This document shows positions 34,501-44,376 of a stretch of DNA of 64,000 nt, piece by piece. A program made the position numbers and the translations under genes. Under the pieces are notes generated by a model, which worked only from the letters and a program-made list of their open reading frames with translations, did no database searches and was not told where the DNA came from. Each line of letters starts with the position of its first letter. The first letter of the stretch is position 1. Origin of the DNA: Closterium sp. NIES-65 (Eukaryota > Streptophyta > Zygnematophyceae > Desmidiales > Closteriaceae); assembly GCA_948144175.1 (NCBI GenBank), contig CANXME010001993.1, positions 248,001 to 312,000 of the forward strand. Direction: 5' to 3'.

Positions 34501-35760
34501 AGGCCCCGGAGGAAGGGGAAGGAGGAACCGGGGAAGACCAGAGACAAGGACACGGGAGGCCATGCTTCGGAGACGAAGCAGGGAGGGGTGACCAAGGCGG
34601 TGGTGCCAGAGGAGAGTCTCGTGAGACAGGAGTTGACACGAGCAGGGGGCAGACTCAGGACCAGACCTGGACGCTGCAGCAAACACCTGACCCGACGCAG
34701 CTACCTGACCAGACGCAGTGACTGGAGGAGACGCAGTGGTCAGCGTGTACAGGCTTGACCCCGGCCGACGTGTAAACGTGGCCAGGTGTCGGCCTGTCCG
34801 AGCGTCCGTGTAGTGGGTCACCCGCTGACTCGCAGGAGTGAACTGGTGAACCCCCGCATCCTGTAGGTCAGCACCGCTCACCAAGTTCGCAGAGAACGAG
34901 GGGAGGTAAAGACCAGACAGGGTGCTAGAGGGGGCCGCCGGACACGGGAGGACAGTGGAGAAGTGGGCAAGGACAGGACCCCCAGAGGGGTCTGCCAGAG
35001 AGACTGCAACTGGCCGACCAAGCGGCGTGAGTGTGGTGCGGTCTCGAAAGAAGGAGCGGGAAGCCCCCGAGTCAAGAGTGAAGGTGTGAGAGGCTGGAGC
35101 CGACGCGGTACGTGAGAGAGCAGACTCACCCGCACCTGAGGAAGCGGACTCACTAGCACCTAGAGCAGCAGCCGCACCTGTACCTGGAGCAGGATACTCA
35201 CTAGCACCAAGAGCAGCAGCCTCACCAGCACCTAGAGTAGCACGCTCTATACCCGTGTCAGGCGGTACGCACAGGTGACCGGCAAGTTCATCACTAGTAG
35301 GCAATGCATACATGGCAGTGAGAATAGCATCATAGTCAAGGGCAAATATATCTACCCTCTGCCTAAGCAATTCCACCCAGTCGGGGAGCTCAGCCTCGTC
35401 GCCAAACTCGGTACGCCAGGCATCGCTCAAACGGGCGAAGCAGCGGGACTATGTGTGACTAGGTGTCCCACAAGGCTGACCAGTCCGAGCACCAGTGCGA
35501 ATCACGTAAGAGCAGCGAACAGAACTGAGAGACCCTCTACTCTGAGCGTACCACGCACGAAGCTGATGGGGCGTGAGAGACGCGCGTGGGCGTCGCTGGA
35601 GCTGCATCTGGCCGCCGCCAGTAGTAGTGGTAGCAGTAGCAGCGCCGCCACCCCTACAACCCCAACCAGCGTACCACTCACGCAGCTGCTGGGGCGTGAG
35701 GGACTCACGCGGACGTCGCTGGGGCTGCATATGGCTCCGCCAGTAGAAGCAGGAGCATGA
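31560..35760 (-). pseudogene. Copia E gag-pol remnant
   Basis: Right to left: two gag modules with RRPRESLTPQQLREWYAG and RRPRASLTPHQLRAWYAQ (about 35740-35540) and a Cys/His motif (CSYVIRTGARTGQPCG) near 35500; protease LDSGASRSFF near 35080; integrase zinc region WHHRLGHPSLLRLRSMAS near 34610 and HSDRGGEFSSGLL near 34190; linker with two near-copies of a block of about 430 bp (about 32680-33100 and 33110-33540), each with PQELREWF-type residues; RT from 32545 with SGMWIFRVKRPPGSPPVF; YVDD near 31900. RNase H is only partly present. The gag lacks the UBN2-like N-terminal domain of A and B. Several breaks. Confidence 0.85.
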
Positions 35761-36164
35761 GTAGCAGCAGTAAGGCAGGGAGCCAAGCAGGCCGAAAGGC
35801 AGGGAGGCAGGCAAGCAGGCGGCGGGCAGCGCGCTAGCAGGGCAGGGGCTTACCAGTGGTGGGAAGAGCATGCTCGGCGACTCGGCGACTCGGCGATACG
35901 GGCGGCTCGGGCGGCACGGCGGCTCGGCAGCAGCTGCGGCTCGGCGGCTCGGGCGACTCGGGCGGCTCGGCGGCAACTGCGGCTCGGCGACTCGACGGCT
36001 CGGGCGGCTCGGGCGGCTCGGCGGTACGGCGGCTCGGCAGCAACTGCAGCTCGGCGGCTCGGCGACCCGGCGGCTCGGGCGGCTCAGGTGGCGCTGCGGA
36101 TCGGGCGGCTCAGGTGGCTCGGGCGGCTTGGTAGCAGGTTGGCGGCGCCGGCGGCTCGATGGTG

Positions 36165-36600
36165 ACGGCGGGGCCGCTTGGGGATGGCGGTGGGGCCGGG
36201 TGGAGCGGCGACGGGGCTAGCAGAGGTGGCGCCGGGGCCGCAGAGGTAGGCGACTGGGCCAGTAGAGGCGGCGCCGGGGCCGGTAAGGGCGGCGTCGGGG
36301 CCAGCAGAGGTGGCGCCGGGGCCGGGAAGGGCAGCGTCGGGGCCGCAGGGGTAGGCGACGGGGCCAGCAGAGGCAAGGCCGGGTCGAGAAGGGCGGCTTC
36401 GGGGTCGCCGGGGTAGGCGATGGGGCCAGCCGAGGTGGCGCCGGGGCCAGGAAGGGCAGAGCCGGGGCCGCAAGGGCAGGCGACGAGGCCAGCAGAGGCG
36501 GGGCCGGGTCGGGAAGGGCGGCGCGACGCGGCCGCTAGGGCGACGCGACGAGATGGGGCCGCGACGGGGCAGCGAGGGGTCGCACGCCTAGAAGGAACGG
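36165..36600. repeat. Copia E leader repeats
   Basis: GC-rich degenerate units such as GGGGCCAGCAGAGGTGGCGCC and GGGGCCGCAGGGGTAGGCGA. Further CGGCTCGGG-type repeats lie at 35875-36130. Leader of E between gag and the 5' LTR. Confidence 0.8.
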
Positions 36601-36727
36601 GGCCGCAAGCCTTGGGGCGCGCACAAGAGAGAAAATCGGTCGCACGTCACGGGGCGTGCGACAGATCGAGTAGCAGCGGAAGCAGTAGTAGGGCCCACAG
36701 GCCAGGAGCATATGTGCTCTGAAACCA

Positions 36728-36856
36728 TGTAAAAATGAACGAGGATGAATGCACTATGAAAGAGTTGGGTACAAGTACTAACCCTTATTGGGTTGTACCC
36801 CATATAGGCTACCCCACTACAGCCTACACAAAAGCATAAGCTATAATGTTCTGACA
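36728..36856 (-). repeat. Copia E 5' LTR
   Basis: 129 bp; followed on the sense strand by TGGTTTCAGAGCAC (primer-binding site). Flank CATTC at 36857. Confidence 0.93.
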
Positions 36857-37990
36857 CATTCTGTTTCGTTTGGTAATTTTCTGTTTTTCATATCACCATA
36901 TTCACATTCTTCCTTACGTATTTAATCACTTGTTGTGCTATGTTTGCCTCTTTCCGCTTCCCTAATTTTGTATATTATTTGTACGTTGTTCATTCTGGTT
37001 CTTATGCTTGTGCCGTCTTCTATCCATTCTTTCTGTTCCGTTTATTGGTTTTCTGTTTTCCTTCATGTTCAAAAGTTGTTGCTTTTTAACGCTTCAAAAG
37101 GCTCAACAATTTCATATGTTATTGGGTTAGATTCGAGTTTGATGCATTCCTGTAATTATTGGTGTTGTAACAATTGTAAGACAATAATAATGCATGTGTG
37201 TCCCTTTTTCTCCCATTATGCCTTGTTATTTCCCATTTGCTTTCCCGTCCTTAACCCAGCTTTGTCTTACCTTCCAGGCAGTCGAGCTCAATATGAGAAG
37301 GATACTGATATTGCTTGTGACTTCTGGTATAGGATACATGATGTATTTGTGACTTAGATTTTTATTTCATCTGCGGTTAATATGCTTTGTCAGTTCGGCT
37401 TCGTTCGTGCGCGTATGTGTGAAGGTGTATGATCATGTGTATATGGTGTGTTGTGTGCGTATGCGTTTTCATTCATGTTTCCATTGCATTAATAACACGT
37501 CTGTGGGTTTTACAAATTGGGATCAAACTATCATTTCCGAGAAGGTTCTTTGCGCACTCAGTGAGTGTGTCCATTCGAACTGGATTTGATAGAATTGACC
37601 CTTTTTTTATATCACATAGATTGTGTTGTTTCATGTAACAGTTGGATGATTCAGAAACTATGCTATTGAGCTCCCCCCCATGCTAGGCAGGGGATGCGGT
37701 AGCATAGGGTCTGGGTCAATTAACTGTTACGCATTTCCATTTTGCTACCGTATGCATTCATTCGGCATATGCATCACGGAATAAACAGTTACGCATTGAC
37801 AGTACATCATTTTGGCAACTCATGAAATATAAGTTCAGTCAAAGCAAACTAGGAAACGAGAAGGAGTGTAGTTCGGCACGTGATAAATTGACGTGGCAAA
37901 TGCATAGTAGTCAGTCACTTCACTTAGCTTCTGTTCACTAGATTTTTTTCATCCTTCATTTTTTTAAGTAAAGAGGATGAAAAAAAAAAT
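36857..37990. other. AT-rich segment inside Copia D, right part, with one exon-like block
   Basis: Continues the segment broken by E. A stretch near 36918-37045 is a diverged copy of 31055-31151 (TTAATCACGTG/TTAATCACTTG, CTCTTTCCGCTTCC, TTATGCTTG), so the target held a tandem duplication. Near 37248-37276 a pyrimidine-rich run ends TTACCTTCCAG, a good 3' splice site, followed by an 80-bp block (37277-37357) that reads SRAQYEKDTDIACDFWYRIH then DVFVT and a stop. After it the sequence looks like a 3' UTR. I suspect a fragment of a host gene on the + strand, carried in D. I do not recognise the protein. Confidence 0.4.
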
Positions 37991-38009
37991 GTACATAACG
38001 ATCGTAATA

Positions 38010-38047
38010 GGTTGCTTCGCAACCCAAAAAAAACGGTCCTACGGACC
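38010..38047 (-). promoter_or_regulatory. Hairpin plus T-run in Copia D leader
   Basis: On the sense (-) strand, right after the primer site TGGTTTCAAAGTAG, comes GGTCC-GTA-GGACC followed by G and T8, then GGTTGC-GAA-GCAACC. Same design as in Copia B with other stem sequences. Confidence 0.65.
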
Positions 38048-38063
38048 TACTACTTTGAAACCA

Positions 38064-38198
38064 TGTCAGAAAGGCTAGGCAAGAATGAATGAACTAGGAC
38101 AAAGCTGAGTACAAGTATGAAACCCTAAAGGGGCTATACCCCATATTGGCTATCCCACTGTAGCCTACATATATATATAACACATATATAGTTTGACA
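38064..38198 (-). repeat. Copia D 5' LTR
   Basis: 135 bp; about 11 differences and one TA indel against the 3' LTR. Followed on the + strand by ACCCT and the remainder of Copia C. Confidence 0.9.
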
Positions 38199-38725
38199 AC
38201 CCTGATGATCACTCTCTTAGTCTTGCAGGTCAAACTTCTAGCCTTAATACTGGTTGTTGAGCCATGATTCGTTAACCGCACCAAGCACATCGCGCTGCGG
38301 TATTTCTTCGTCAAGGACGAAGTTGGCAAGGGCAAGGTTGACTTGACCTACTGCCCGACGGGTGACATGACGGCTGACTTCCTCACTAAGAAATTGCCAC
38401 GACTGTAGTATCAGCACTGCTCCGATCCCAGCAGAGTAGTCAAGTGGGTCAAGACCTGCTATGGCCAGGAGTTAAGGGGGGTGTTACAAATAGTAAAAGA
38501 TGAATTAATGTGCAGTCTTGACAGTTTCAATCGAAGCACGTAGTACCGAGGCTGAAGACGAAAGGACGGAAATGACGCGAAGACTCATACGATTAGGAAG
38601 CATATGGACCGTCAAGGCAGATAGCATCAGGCAGCAGCAGTGGTGAGGATTCTGCCCAAACCATTTTGTAACCGTCTGGAGTGCATGGTTGGATTTTACT
38701 GCAATAAGGGAATGTACCCCTTAGA
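38199..38725 (+). mobile_element. Old Copia element C, 3' piece and start of its 3' LTR
   Basis: Resumes C after D: RTKHIALRYFFVKDE, VDLTYCPTGDMTADFLTKKL (end of RNase H, about 38270-38408), then a polypurine tract AAGGGGGG and a likely LTR start TGTTACAAATAG at 38482. The LTR is interrupted at 38725 by element G (duplication TTAGA) and continues at 43068. Its end cannot be fixed, as no partner LTR is in the window. Confidence 0.75.
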
Positions 38726-38933
38726 TGTCAAAGTTATGTTTAATATATATCCTACGTGATGTAGTTAGTGTAGTTAATGTTACTGTTGATGGTGCACCTC
38801 TCTTTATTATGGCCTATAAGTTTCCAACATTCTATAGTGAATGCCCTCTTTGCCCAACTTACCTCTCGTTACTCTCGACTATCATCTAGGCTAGGGTTTC
38901 ACCTAAGCCTAGGTTACTCTACTATTTCTGACA
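38726..38933 (+). repeat. Element G 5' LTR
   Basis: 208 bp, TGTCAAAG...TCTGACA, with CTAGGCTAGGGTTTCACCTA (telobox AGGGTTT) near the 3' end. Longer than and mostly unlike the LTRs of A, B, D, E, I and K. Confidence 0.9.
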
Positions 38934-40003
38934 TGGTTCCAGAGCTACTACAGTCTTAGGACCTAATTTTCTGTAAGATATGGGCCCGCCTATGCTACAA
39001 CGCAAAATGCGCAATTTTTTTCCCGTTCGTCCGTCGAGCACGTTCCGCCCTGCCTGTCCGCCCGTCCGCGCGCCCTTTGCTCTGCCCGTTCGCCGTGGCG
39101 CCCAATTCCCGTCGCCTCGGCGCCCCTTATTCCCGTCGCCGCGGCGCCCGCTTTCCGTCGCTGCGGCGCCCGGTTCCCGTCGCCGCGGCGCCCCGCGTTC
39201 CGTCGCCAGGGCGCCCCCTTTCCCCTCGTCTGCGGCCCCCTTTTCGTCGACCCACAGCCCCCCGTCGCCTCGCGATCTGCCAGCGCCAGCGCGGATGCCA
39301 GCGCCACGGCCAGCCGCGAGCGCCAGCGCCTGCGCGGACCGTCAGCGCCGCCAACGCCAGCGCCGGCAGCTGCTCACGCCACCCCCCTCCCGCCCTCCCT
39401 TCCGCGGCTTCCGTCGTTAGGTGGGGGGGGGGAAGGGGAGATGTGGGGGTGGCGGGGGTGACCAGCTAGCAGCCCGTCCCTCCACTTTCTCTTCCTTTAG
39501 GGCTTGTCGCCGTGGAGAGAGGGGGGAGGGGGGAAGAAGGGGGGAGGGTGGGGGGGTAGTGGAAGTAGAAAGGAACGGATGAAGTAAGGTTAAAGGGGTT
39601 GACTGAAAATAGGGGTGAGGACCTGGAGGTTATTAACGGGGGGTGGGGGGGGGAATCGCATTGAGCGTGCGCGCTCATGCCCACCTAGCTCACCTCTCCT
39701 CATCGGGACTTGGGGGTTATTAACGGGGGGGATCGCATTGAGCGTGCGTGCTCATGCCCACCTAGCCCACCTCCTCTCCCTTTCCTCTCTCACTCCCCCC
39801 TTTGTAAAAGGAGGTTCGTAAGCGGGTACCCCGGGCATTGAGCTTGCGCGCTCATGCAAGCCCCCCACCTCCTCTCCTCTTCTCTCCTCTCCTCTATCCT
39901 CCTCCTCCTTCCTTACCTCTCTCTCATCTTCCACTGCGCCTGGTATACTCCTTCAGGGGGTGCTGACTGCACAAGTTCCTACCGCACGCAGGCTAAGGGG
40001 GTG
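38934..40003 (+). other. Element G internal region, non-coding
   Basis: Starts with a primer site and a small hairpin CGCA-AAA-TGCG followed by CAAT7 (39001-39020). Then a GC-rich stretch of CGCGGCGCCC-type repeats (39090-39240), G-rich runs (39420-39560), and three copies of a unit of about 100 bp (near 39628, 39710 and 39825), each with GGGGGATCGCATTGAGCGTG-like sequence and GCGCTCATGC. No protein motif in any frame. Confidence 0.75.
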
Positions 40004-40128
40004 TGTCAAGGTTATGTTTAATATATATCCTAAGTGCTGTAGTTACTGTAGTTATTGTTACTGTTGGTAGTGCACCTCTCTTTATTCTTGCCTATATGTT
40101 TTCAACATTCTATAGTGAATGCCTTCTT
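40004..40128 (+). repeat. Element G 3' LTR, first piece
   Basis: TGTCAAGG onward matches 38726-38850. Cut at 40128 by element H. Further pieces are 42040-42052 and 42993-43062. Confidence 0.88.
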
Positions 40129-40271
40129 TGTCTAAAATGCTAGGCAGGAATGAGAAACAGGAGAGAGGGTTTTCACTAGCAGGTAGTTGAGTACATATAG
40201 CAAACCCTAATTTGGGCTATACTCGCTATAAAGTACCCCACTGCAGGCTAGACAAGTATCACATTCTGACA
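40129..40271 (-). repeat. Element H 3' LTR
   Basis: 143 bp; followed by CACCCCCATAGTCAAAGTGG, the conserved polypurine hairpin on the opposite strand. Confidence 0.9.
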
Positions 40272-40565
40272 CACCCCCATAGTCAAAGTGGGGTATAATC
40301 AGCACAACAAGTAGGCAGAGCAATAGGTCACAATAATACGCAAATCTAGAAGCTATCATAGAGGGCAAGTGAGGAGGAGGAGAGACAGTGAGAGGAGTGG
40401 AGATAGAAGGCGACGGGTGAAGCCGCAGTCACACGGGCAACATGAGTGCGCGCACGGTGGCTACCTGAGCACTCAACCTCCGGACTACATGAATAACTGG
40501 CTCCGCGCTAAGACGAGCAGCAGGAGCAACGGACCCACGGGCGACTGGCGCAGCAGGCTCGCTGG

Positions 40566-41118
40566 CAGGCCCTCAGATTGGTTTGAGGGTATGCTGATAG
40601 ATCAGCGTGCCCCGGCCAACAAGGTGTCCAAATCAGCGTTCATGGTTTTTTTTATACTAATTTTGCCAGTGTAAAAATCATAAGTAAACTGAACCAACAG
40701 TGTAATAACAAAAAACTATAGCTGAAACCCCAGTACAAGGTGTGTGGTGTTGTTGCTGTGATAGGTTCCAGCAAGGCTAACCACTTCGGCGCGCACCTGA
40801 TATCTGTGCAGTGCATGCGAAAAAATGCCAACTGTGTGGGTGGGGTCTCAGGAATCACAGGAAGGTACAGATCGTACATGCGTACCCTATCACCCCCCCC
40901 CCTCCCCCCCACACGCGGTCAACTCCGTTTCAGTGTGAGTCACGTCACTATACTGATTCGTCAGTGTTTCTTGTAAAGAAACACGCAAAATGGTCAGTGT
41001 GACAAGGTAGGATATACTGAAATTTCAGTGCAAAATTGAAGCATATGCTGAATTTTCAAGGAAAACGAAAATCACAGCTACAAAATCAGCGTGTTTTACG
41101 CTGATATCTGAGGGCCTG
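40566..41118. mobile_element. hAT-like MITE 3, inside element H
   Basis: 553 bp with perfect 13-bp terminal inverted repeats CAGGCCCTCAGAT (40566-40578) and ATCTGAGGGCCTG (41106-41118). Flanks CTCGCTGG and GTTGCTGG agree at 6 of 8 positions, which fits an aged 8-bp duplication. Subterminal copies of TCAGCGT and CAGTGT recur inside, as is common in hAT elements. No transposase; it would be moved in trans. Family assigned from TIR start CAGG and duplication length. Confidence 0.7.
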
Positions 41119-41893
41119 GTTGCTGGGCTACCGGAGCACTCAACCTCCGGACTATTGGCGCTGCTGACGTCACAACGGCTACCTCCGGTCAACCTCCCCC
41201 AACTGTCCCACACCCCTTTCACACACTTCCTGCTTTACCTCTAGCACTGCTCACACGCCACCCCCCTTGTACCACTCCGACGGCTCCAACACATCCACCC
41301 CCCTCAGCGGCAGCTGCAGCAGTAGGAGACGGGGGAGAAGGAGGAGCAAGGGACGGCGCACACATCCGTCACCCCCATACTCGCCACCCCCACACTCGCC
41401 ACCCCCAAACCCTAACACAGGCAAGAGCGGGGGGCGGTGCGCGGGCAGCAGCTCTGGGGATGGCGCGCGGCTCCCCAGGGCGCCGCGACGGGGCAGCGGG
41501 GGGCCGCGCGCGGTTTGTAGGGCGTCAAGATGGGGCAACGGGGGTCGCGCGCGGCTCCTTAAGGCGTCGCGACGGGGCAGCGGGGGTCGCGCGCGGCTCT
41601 TCAGGGCGCCACGACGGGGCAGCGGGGGCGACGCGCAGGCTTGCGAGGCGACGCGACGGGCTCCTGGGGGGCGACGCGACCGTCGATGGGGGGGCGACAC
41701 GCGGGTCGACAGGGCAGAAAACCGCTGCGCTCCCCGAGCACACGGAGGGAAGAAAAAACGTTGCGCGCCCTCAGCTCGCGGCAGGCAGGAAACATTGCGC
41801 GCCCAGGGCGTGCGATAGGCAGGACAGCAGCGGAAGCATCGGGTGGGACCACCCACAGGATCGACCCAGGAGGGTCGACCTGCTCTGATAGCA

Positions 41894-42034
41894 TGTCTAA
41901 AATGCTAGGAGGAATGAGAAACAGGAAAGAGCGTTTTCACTAGCAGGAAGTTGAGTACATATAGCAAACCCTATTTGGGCTATACTCGCTATAGAGTACC
42001 CCACTGTAGGCTAGACAAATATCACATTCTGACA
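41894..42034 (-). repeat. Element H 5' LTR
   Basis: 141 bp, about 4 percent diverged from the other LTR. Followed on the + strand by ATCTT and the resumed LTR of G. Confidence 0.9.
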
Positions 42035-42052
42035 ATCTTTGCCCAACTTACC

Positions 42053-42984
42053 CAGGGCTGACGCTATCAGAGTAAATAGTCTGATTAGTCTGACAGATCA
42101 GACCATCGAGTTTGTGAAAAATGGAATTCCAGAGTAGTCAAATTTTCATCACTGAGAGCCTCAGAGTTATTGTTTTATGGCCCCTGATTCAGTGTAATAG
42201 GCCTAAGTGTTAGTCATTTCTGGAGTCTGTCACTACAGAGTATGCGTTCTGTGGTCCTTGCATGCGAGTTTATCGAGAGGAAGCTTCCTCAAAATTTCCT
42301 TTCGATACACCCACCTCCGAGGTGGCAGCGAATGCCAACACGTGAGCAAAGCACACAGCACCTGCTGCGATATCTGAATACACTCTATCTGTGGCAGTAT
42401 CACGCAGGTTGAATTATGTCCCACAGTGGGTTAACCGTTGAAGCGGGCTAGAAAAAGAAGCCCAATAGTGATGTCTTAGCGGATAGCACAACAAATCGGC
42501 GAATTGGTGGGAGAGGATATCTTGCGACAAGTAATGTATCGCACTTTTTGGTGCTGAGATCGAAAATTTCTCCGCACCACAGCACTTGAAATAAATTGTT
42601 CCTGATTCATAGGTTGAAAAATTATGTTGCGGAGGCACCGGCAGATTCTCGCGCGCCAAGTGGTGGTTTGTGTTTTCTGCCAGCTCAGCTGCGTGGCAGG
42701 TCGCCCAGTTGGCACTTGCAAAGTTGTGCCAAATCGAGCCAATGTTGCAACAGTCCTTCTCGCCCTTGAAGCTCACCGACAAACCAGAAGGAAAAAACAA
42801 AAAAAATACCGCGACTCTGAAGTCATTTCCCCAACACTGAAGGGCCAGAGTTGTGTTTTTTTCAACCCTGATTTCTTTTAACACGCTCAGAGTGGCCATT
42901 TGGCAGCCGAAGTGCCGACAGAGTAGAAAAAAAAAAAATTTGCGGGTCAAAAACAGGGAGGCGTTTTTGGAAACGTCAGCCCTG
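42053..42984. mobile_element. hAT-like MITE 1, in the 3' LTR of G
   Basis: 932 bp with perfect 11-bp terminal inverted repeats CAGGGCTGACG and CGTCAGCCCTG, flanked by the perfect 8-bp duplication AACTTACC (42045-42052, 42985-42992). These are hAT superfamily hallmarks. The inside has no transposase motif. Removing it restores the LTR of G as seen in its 5' copy (CCCAACTTACCTCTCG), which confirms the borders. Confidence 0.88.
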
Positions 42985-43062
42985 AACTTACCTCTCGTTA
43001 CTCTCGACCATCATCTAGGCTAGGGTTTCACCTAAGCCTAGGTTAGGCTAGTATTTCTGATA
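42985..43062 (+). repeat. Element G 3' LTR, last piece
   Basis: Begins with the second copy of AACTTACC and matches 38858-38933. Ends CTGATA, followed by TTAGA. Confidence 0.88.
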
Positions 43063-43230
43063 TTAGAGTACATGGGAAGCTAGGTCGCTTGGTATTCCAC
43101 GTTGTACTCTTATTTATATCCCTGTAGCTGCATGTTTCAATCATCTCAATCATCTTACATTCACTCTGAATTGAGGTCAAGGGCCCACCACCACCAATTA
43201 AATGTGTGGGAACCATCTTGGGGTGATCCT
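43063..43230 (+). other. Rest of the 3' LTR of Copia C and flank
   Basis: Continues the sequence before 38725. About 168 bp without genes up to the insertion of Copia I at ATCCT (43226-43230). The LTR of C probably ends within it, but without the partner LTR the end cannot be placed. Confidence 0.5.
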
Positions 43231-43353
43231 TGTCAAACATATGTTTATATGCTATAGTTTAGGTAGGCTTTAGTGGGGTACTTACTGTGGGGTACAACCC
43301 CTTAGGTTTCACTTTTGTACCAAAACTTCTTGATAGTTGAATCATCTCTAACA
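43231..43353 (+). repeat. Copia I 5' LTR
   Basis: 123 bp, TGTCAAACATATG...CTCTAACA, with GTAGGCTTTAGTGGGGTA core. Confidence 0.92.
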
Positions 43354-43759
43354 TGGTATTAAGAGCACTTAGGTCTTAGGACCTAATTTCCTAGTGGGTC
43401 CACCGTTACCTCTCTTTTTTTTTTAGGGTTTCCCTTGCCTGTCGAGCTGCCCCACCCGTCGCGCCGCCCTGCTGGCTACACGACGCGCGTTTATTTTTTC
43501 TTCGTTTTTCTTGTCACGCCGCCCTAGGGCCCGGCCCCGCCCGTCGCGTCGCCTTAGGGCCTTCGCACCGCCCACGGGAGCCATTCGCGCTGCCCTGCTG
43601 GCAGCGCGCGACCTCGCCTGGCCTGTCGCGCACTTGTAGGGCCCGCGAGCCGCCCTTCCCTGCCCGACGCGCCGCCCCTTTTTGGCAGCGCGCGGCTCGG
43701 CCCCGCCCTCGCGCACCCCTACGGCCCTCGTGCCGAGCTCTGCCCGCTGTTGCGGCCCC

Positions 43760-44170
43760 GCCATGCCACAACGCCGCCCCTGGTGCAGCCACCCTTGGAC
43801 CCTCGAGCAGCCGCCCCTGGACCCAGAGCAGCCGCCCCTGGCCCCTACAGCAGCCGCCCTTGGTGCAGCCGCCCCTCGACCCCTGAGCAGTCGCCCCTAG
43901 ACCAAGAGCAGCCGCCCCTAGACCAAGAGCAACCGCCCCTGGCCCCTGAAGCAGCCGCCTCTGGTGCAGCCGCCCCTAGACCCTCGAGCAGCCGCCCCTA
44001 GACCCAGAGCAGCCGCCCCTGGCTCCTACAGCAGCCGCCCCTGGTGCAGCCGCCCCTGGACCCTGAGCAGCCGCCCCTGGCCCCTGCAGTAGCCGGCCCT
44101 GGACCCAGAACAGCCGCCCCTGGACTCCGTGCAGCCGCCCCTGGACCCCGTGCAGCCGCCCGCCGAGCGC
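43760..44170. repeat. Copia I leader minisatellite
   Basis: About 15-18-bp units around GCAGCCGCCCCTGGACCC, some 20 copies, between the primer site and gag. A later CCTGCCTG run lies at 44240-44310. Confidence 0.88.
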
Positions 44171-44256
44171 CGGCCTTGCTCGCCCGGCGAGCGCCTGCTC
44201 TTCCCGCCACTGGTGAGCACTTGCAATGTTAGCGCACGGCCTGCCTGCCTGCCGGT

Positions 44257-44289
<33 letters not shown>

Positions 44290-44376
44290 GCCTTGCCTGC
44301 CTGCCCGCGCTGCTACTGCTACTGTTGCCGCTACTTTTGTTACTACTGCTAGGCTGCTGCTGCTGCTACTGCTGCG

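Larger units (their letters stand above)
31152..36856 (-). mobile_element. Copia element E
   Basis: A Copia element on the - strand within D. LTRs of 129 bp differ at two positions that I can see (about 1.6 percent), and CATTC is duplicated on both sides (31147-31151, 36857-36861). Parts on the - strand: 5' LTR, primer site TGGTTTCAGAGCAC, GC-rich leader with a long hairpin (36639-36662) and about 20-bp repeats (36170-36600), short gag, protease, integrase, linker with an internal duplication, RT, RNase H, 3' LTR. At 5.7 kb it is shorter than A or B. It is broken, with several breaks. Confidence 0.92.
24368..38198 (-). mobile_element. Copia element D, host of further insertions
   Basis: A Copia element on the - strand inserted in the RNase H region of C. 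LTRs of 133 and 135 bp (24368-24500, 38064-38198) differ at roughly 11 positions, about 8 percent, and the flanks CCCCT and ACCCT are a 5-bp duplication with one change. The RNase H of C continues right after it (TKHIALRYF near 38280), proving the nesting. Parts seen: 3' LTR, polypurine tract, RNase H, RT, linker, integrase, then Copia fragment F, an AT-rich segment split by Copia E, a short leader with hairpins, and 5' LTR. Gag and protease are not seen. Clearly broken, with many breaks. Confidence 0.85.
40129..42034 (-). mobile_element. Non-coding LTR element H
   Basis: Inserted in the 3' LTR of G, - strand. LTRs of 143 and 141 bp (40129-40271, 41894-42034), with about six substitutions and two indels between them; flanks TTCTT and ATCTT form a 5-bp duplication with one change. 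Sense strand: 5' LTR, primer site TGCTATCAGAGCAGG, leader, GC-rich inner part, polypurine tract, 3' LTR. After removing a hAT-like insertion the inside is about 1.07 kb and has no gag or pol. The LTR shares the GGGCTATACTCGC...TAGAGTACCCCACT core theme of the Copia group, so it is a non-autonomous relative. Confidence 0.88.
38726..43062 (+). mobile_element. Non-coding LTR element G (nested host)
   Basis: An LTR element in the 3' LTR of C, flanked by TTAGA on both sides (38721-38725, 43063-43067). The 5' LTR is 208 bp (38726-38933), followed by a primer site TGGTTCCAGAGCTAC. The 3' LTR starts at 40004 after AGGGGGTG and is split by element H and by a hAT-like MITE, resuming to 43062. The two LTRs differ by roughly 6 percent. 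The internal part (38934-40003, about 1.07 kb) has no gag or pol motif, only GC-rich repeats, so it is a non-autonomous, LARD/TRIM-like element that would need enzymes from a relative. As an element it is broken only by later insertions. Confidence 0.85.

Noticed and set aside
35800-36130. Ser/Gly-rich protein at CGGCTCGGG repeats
   Set aside because: Simple repeat in the leader of Copia E, open in several frames.
39616-39870. Inverted repeats suggesting another MITE in element G
   Set aside because: These are three direct copies of a unit of about 100 bp, with no terminal inverted repeats or target duplication.
40460-41160. 30-bp direct repeat (GAGCACTCAACCTCCGGACT) as a long target duplication
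   Set aside because: A better border is the 13-bp inverted repeat with 8-bp flanks at 40558-41126. The 30-bp copies are an internal tandem repeat of element H of about 110 bp period.
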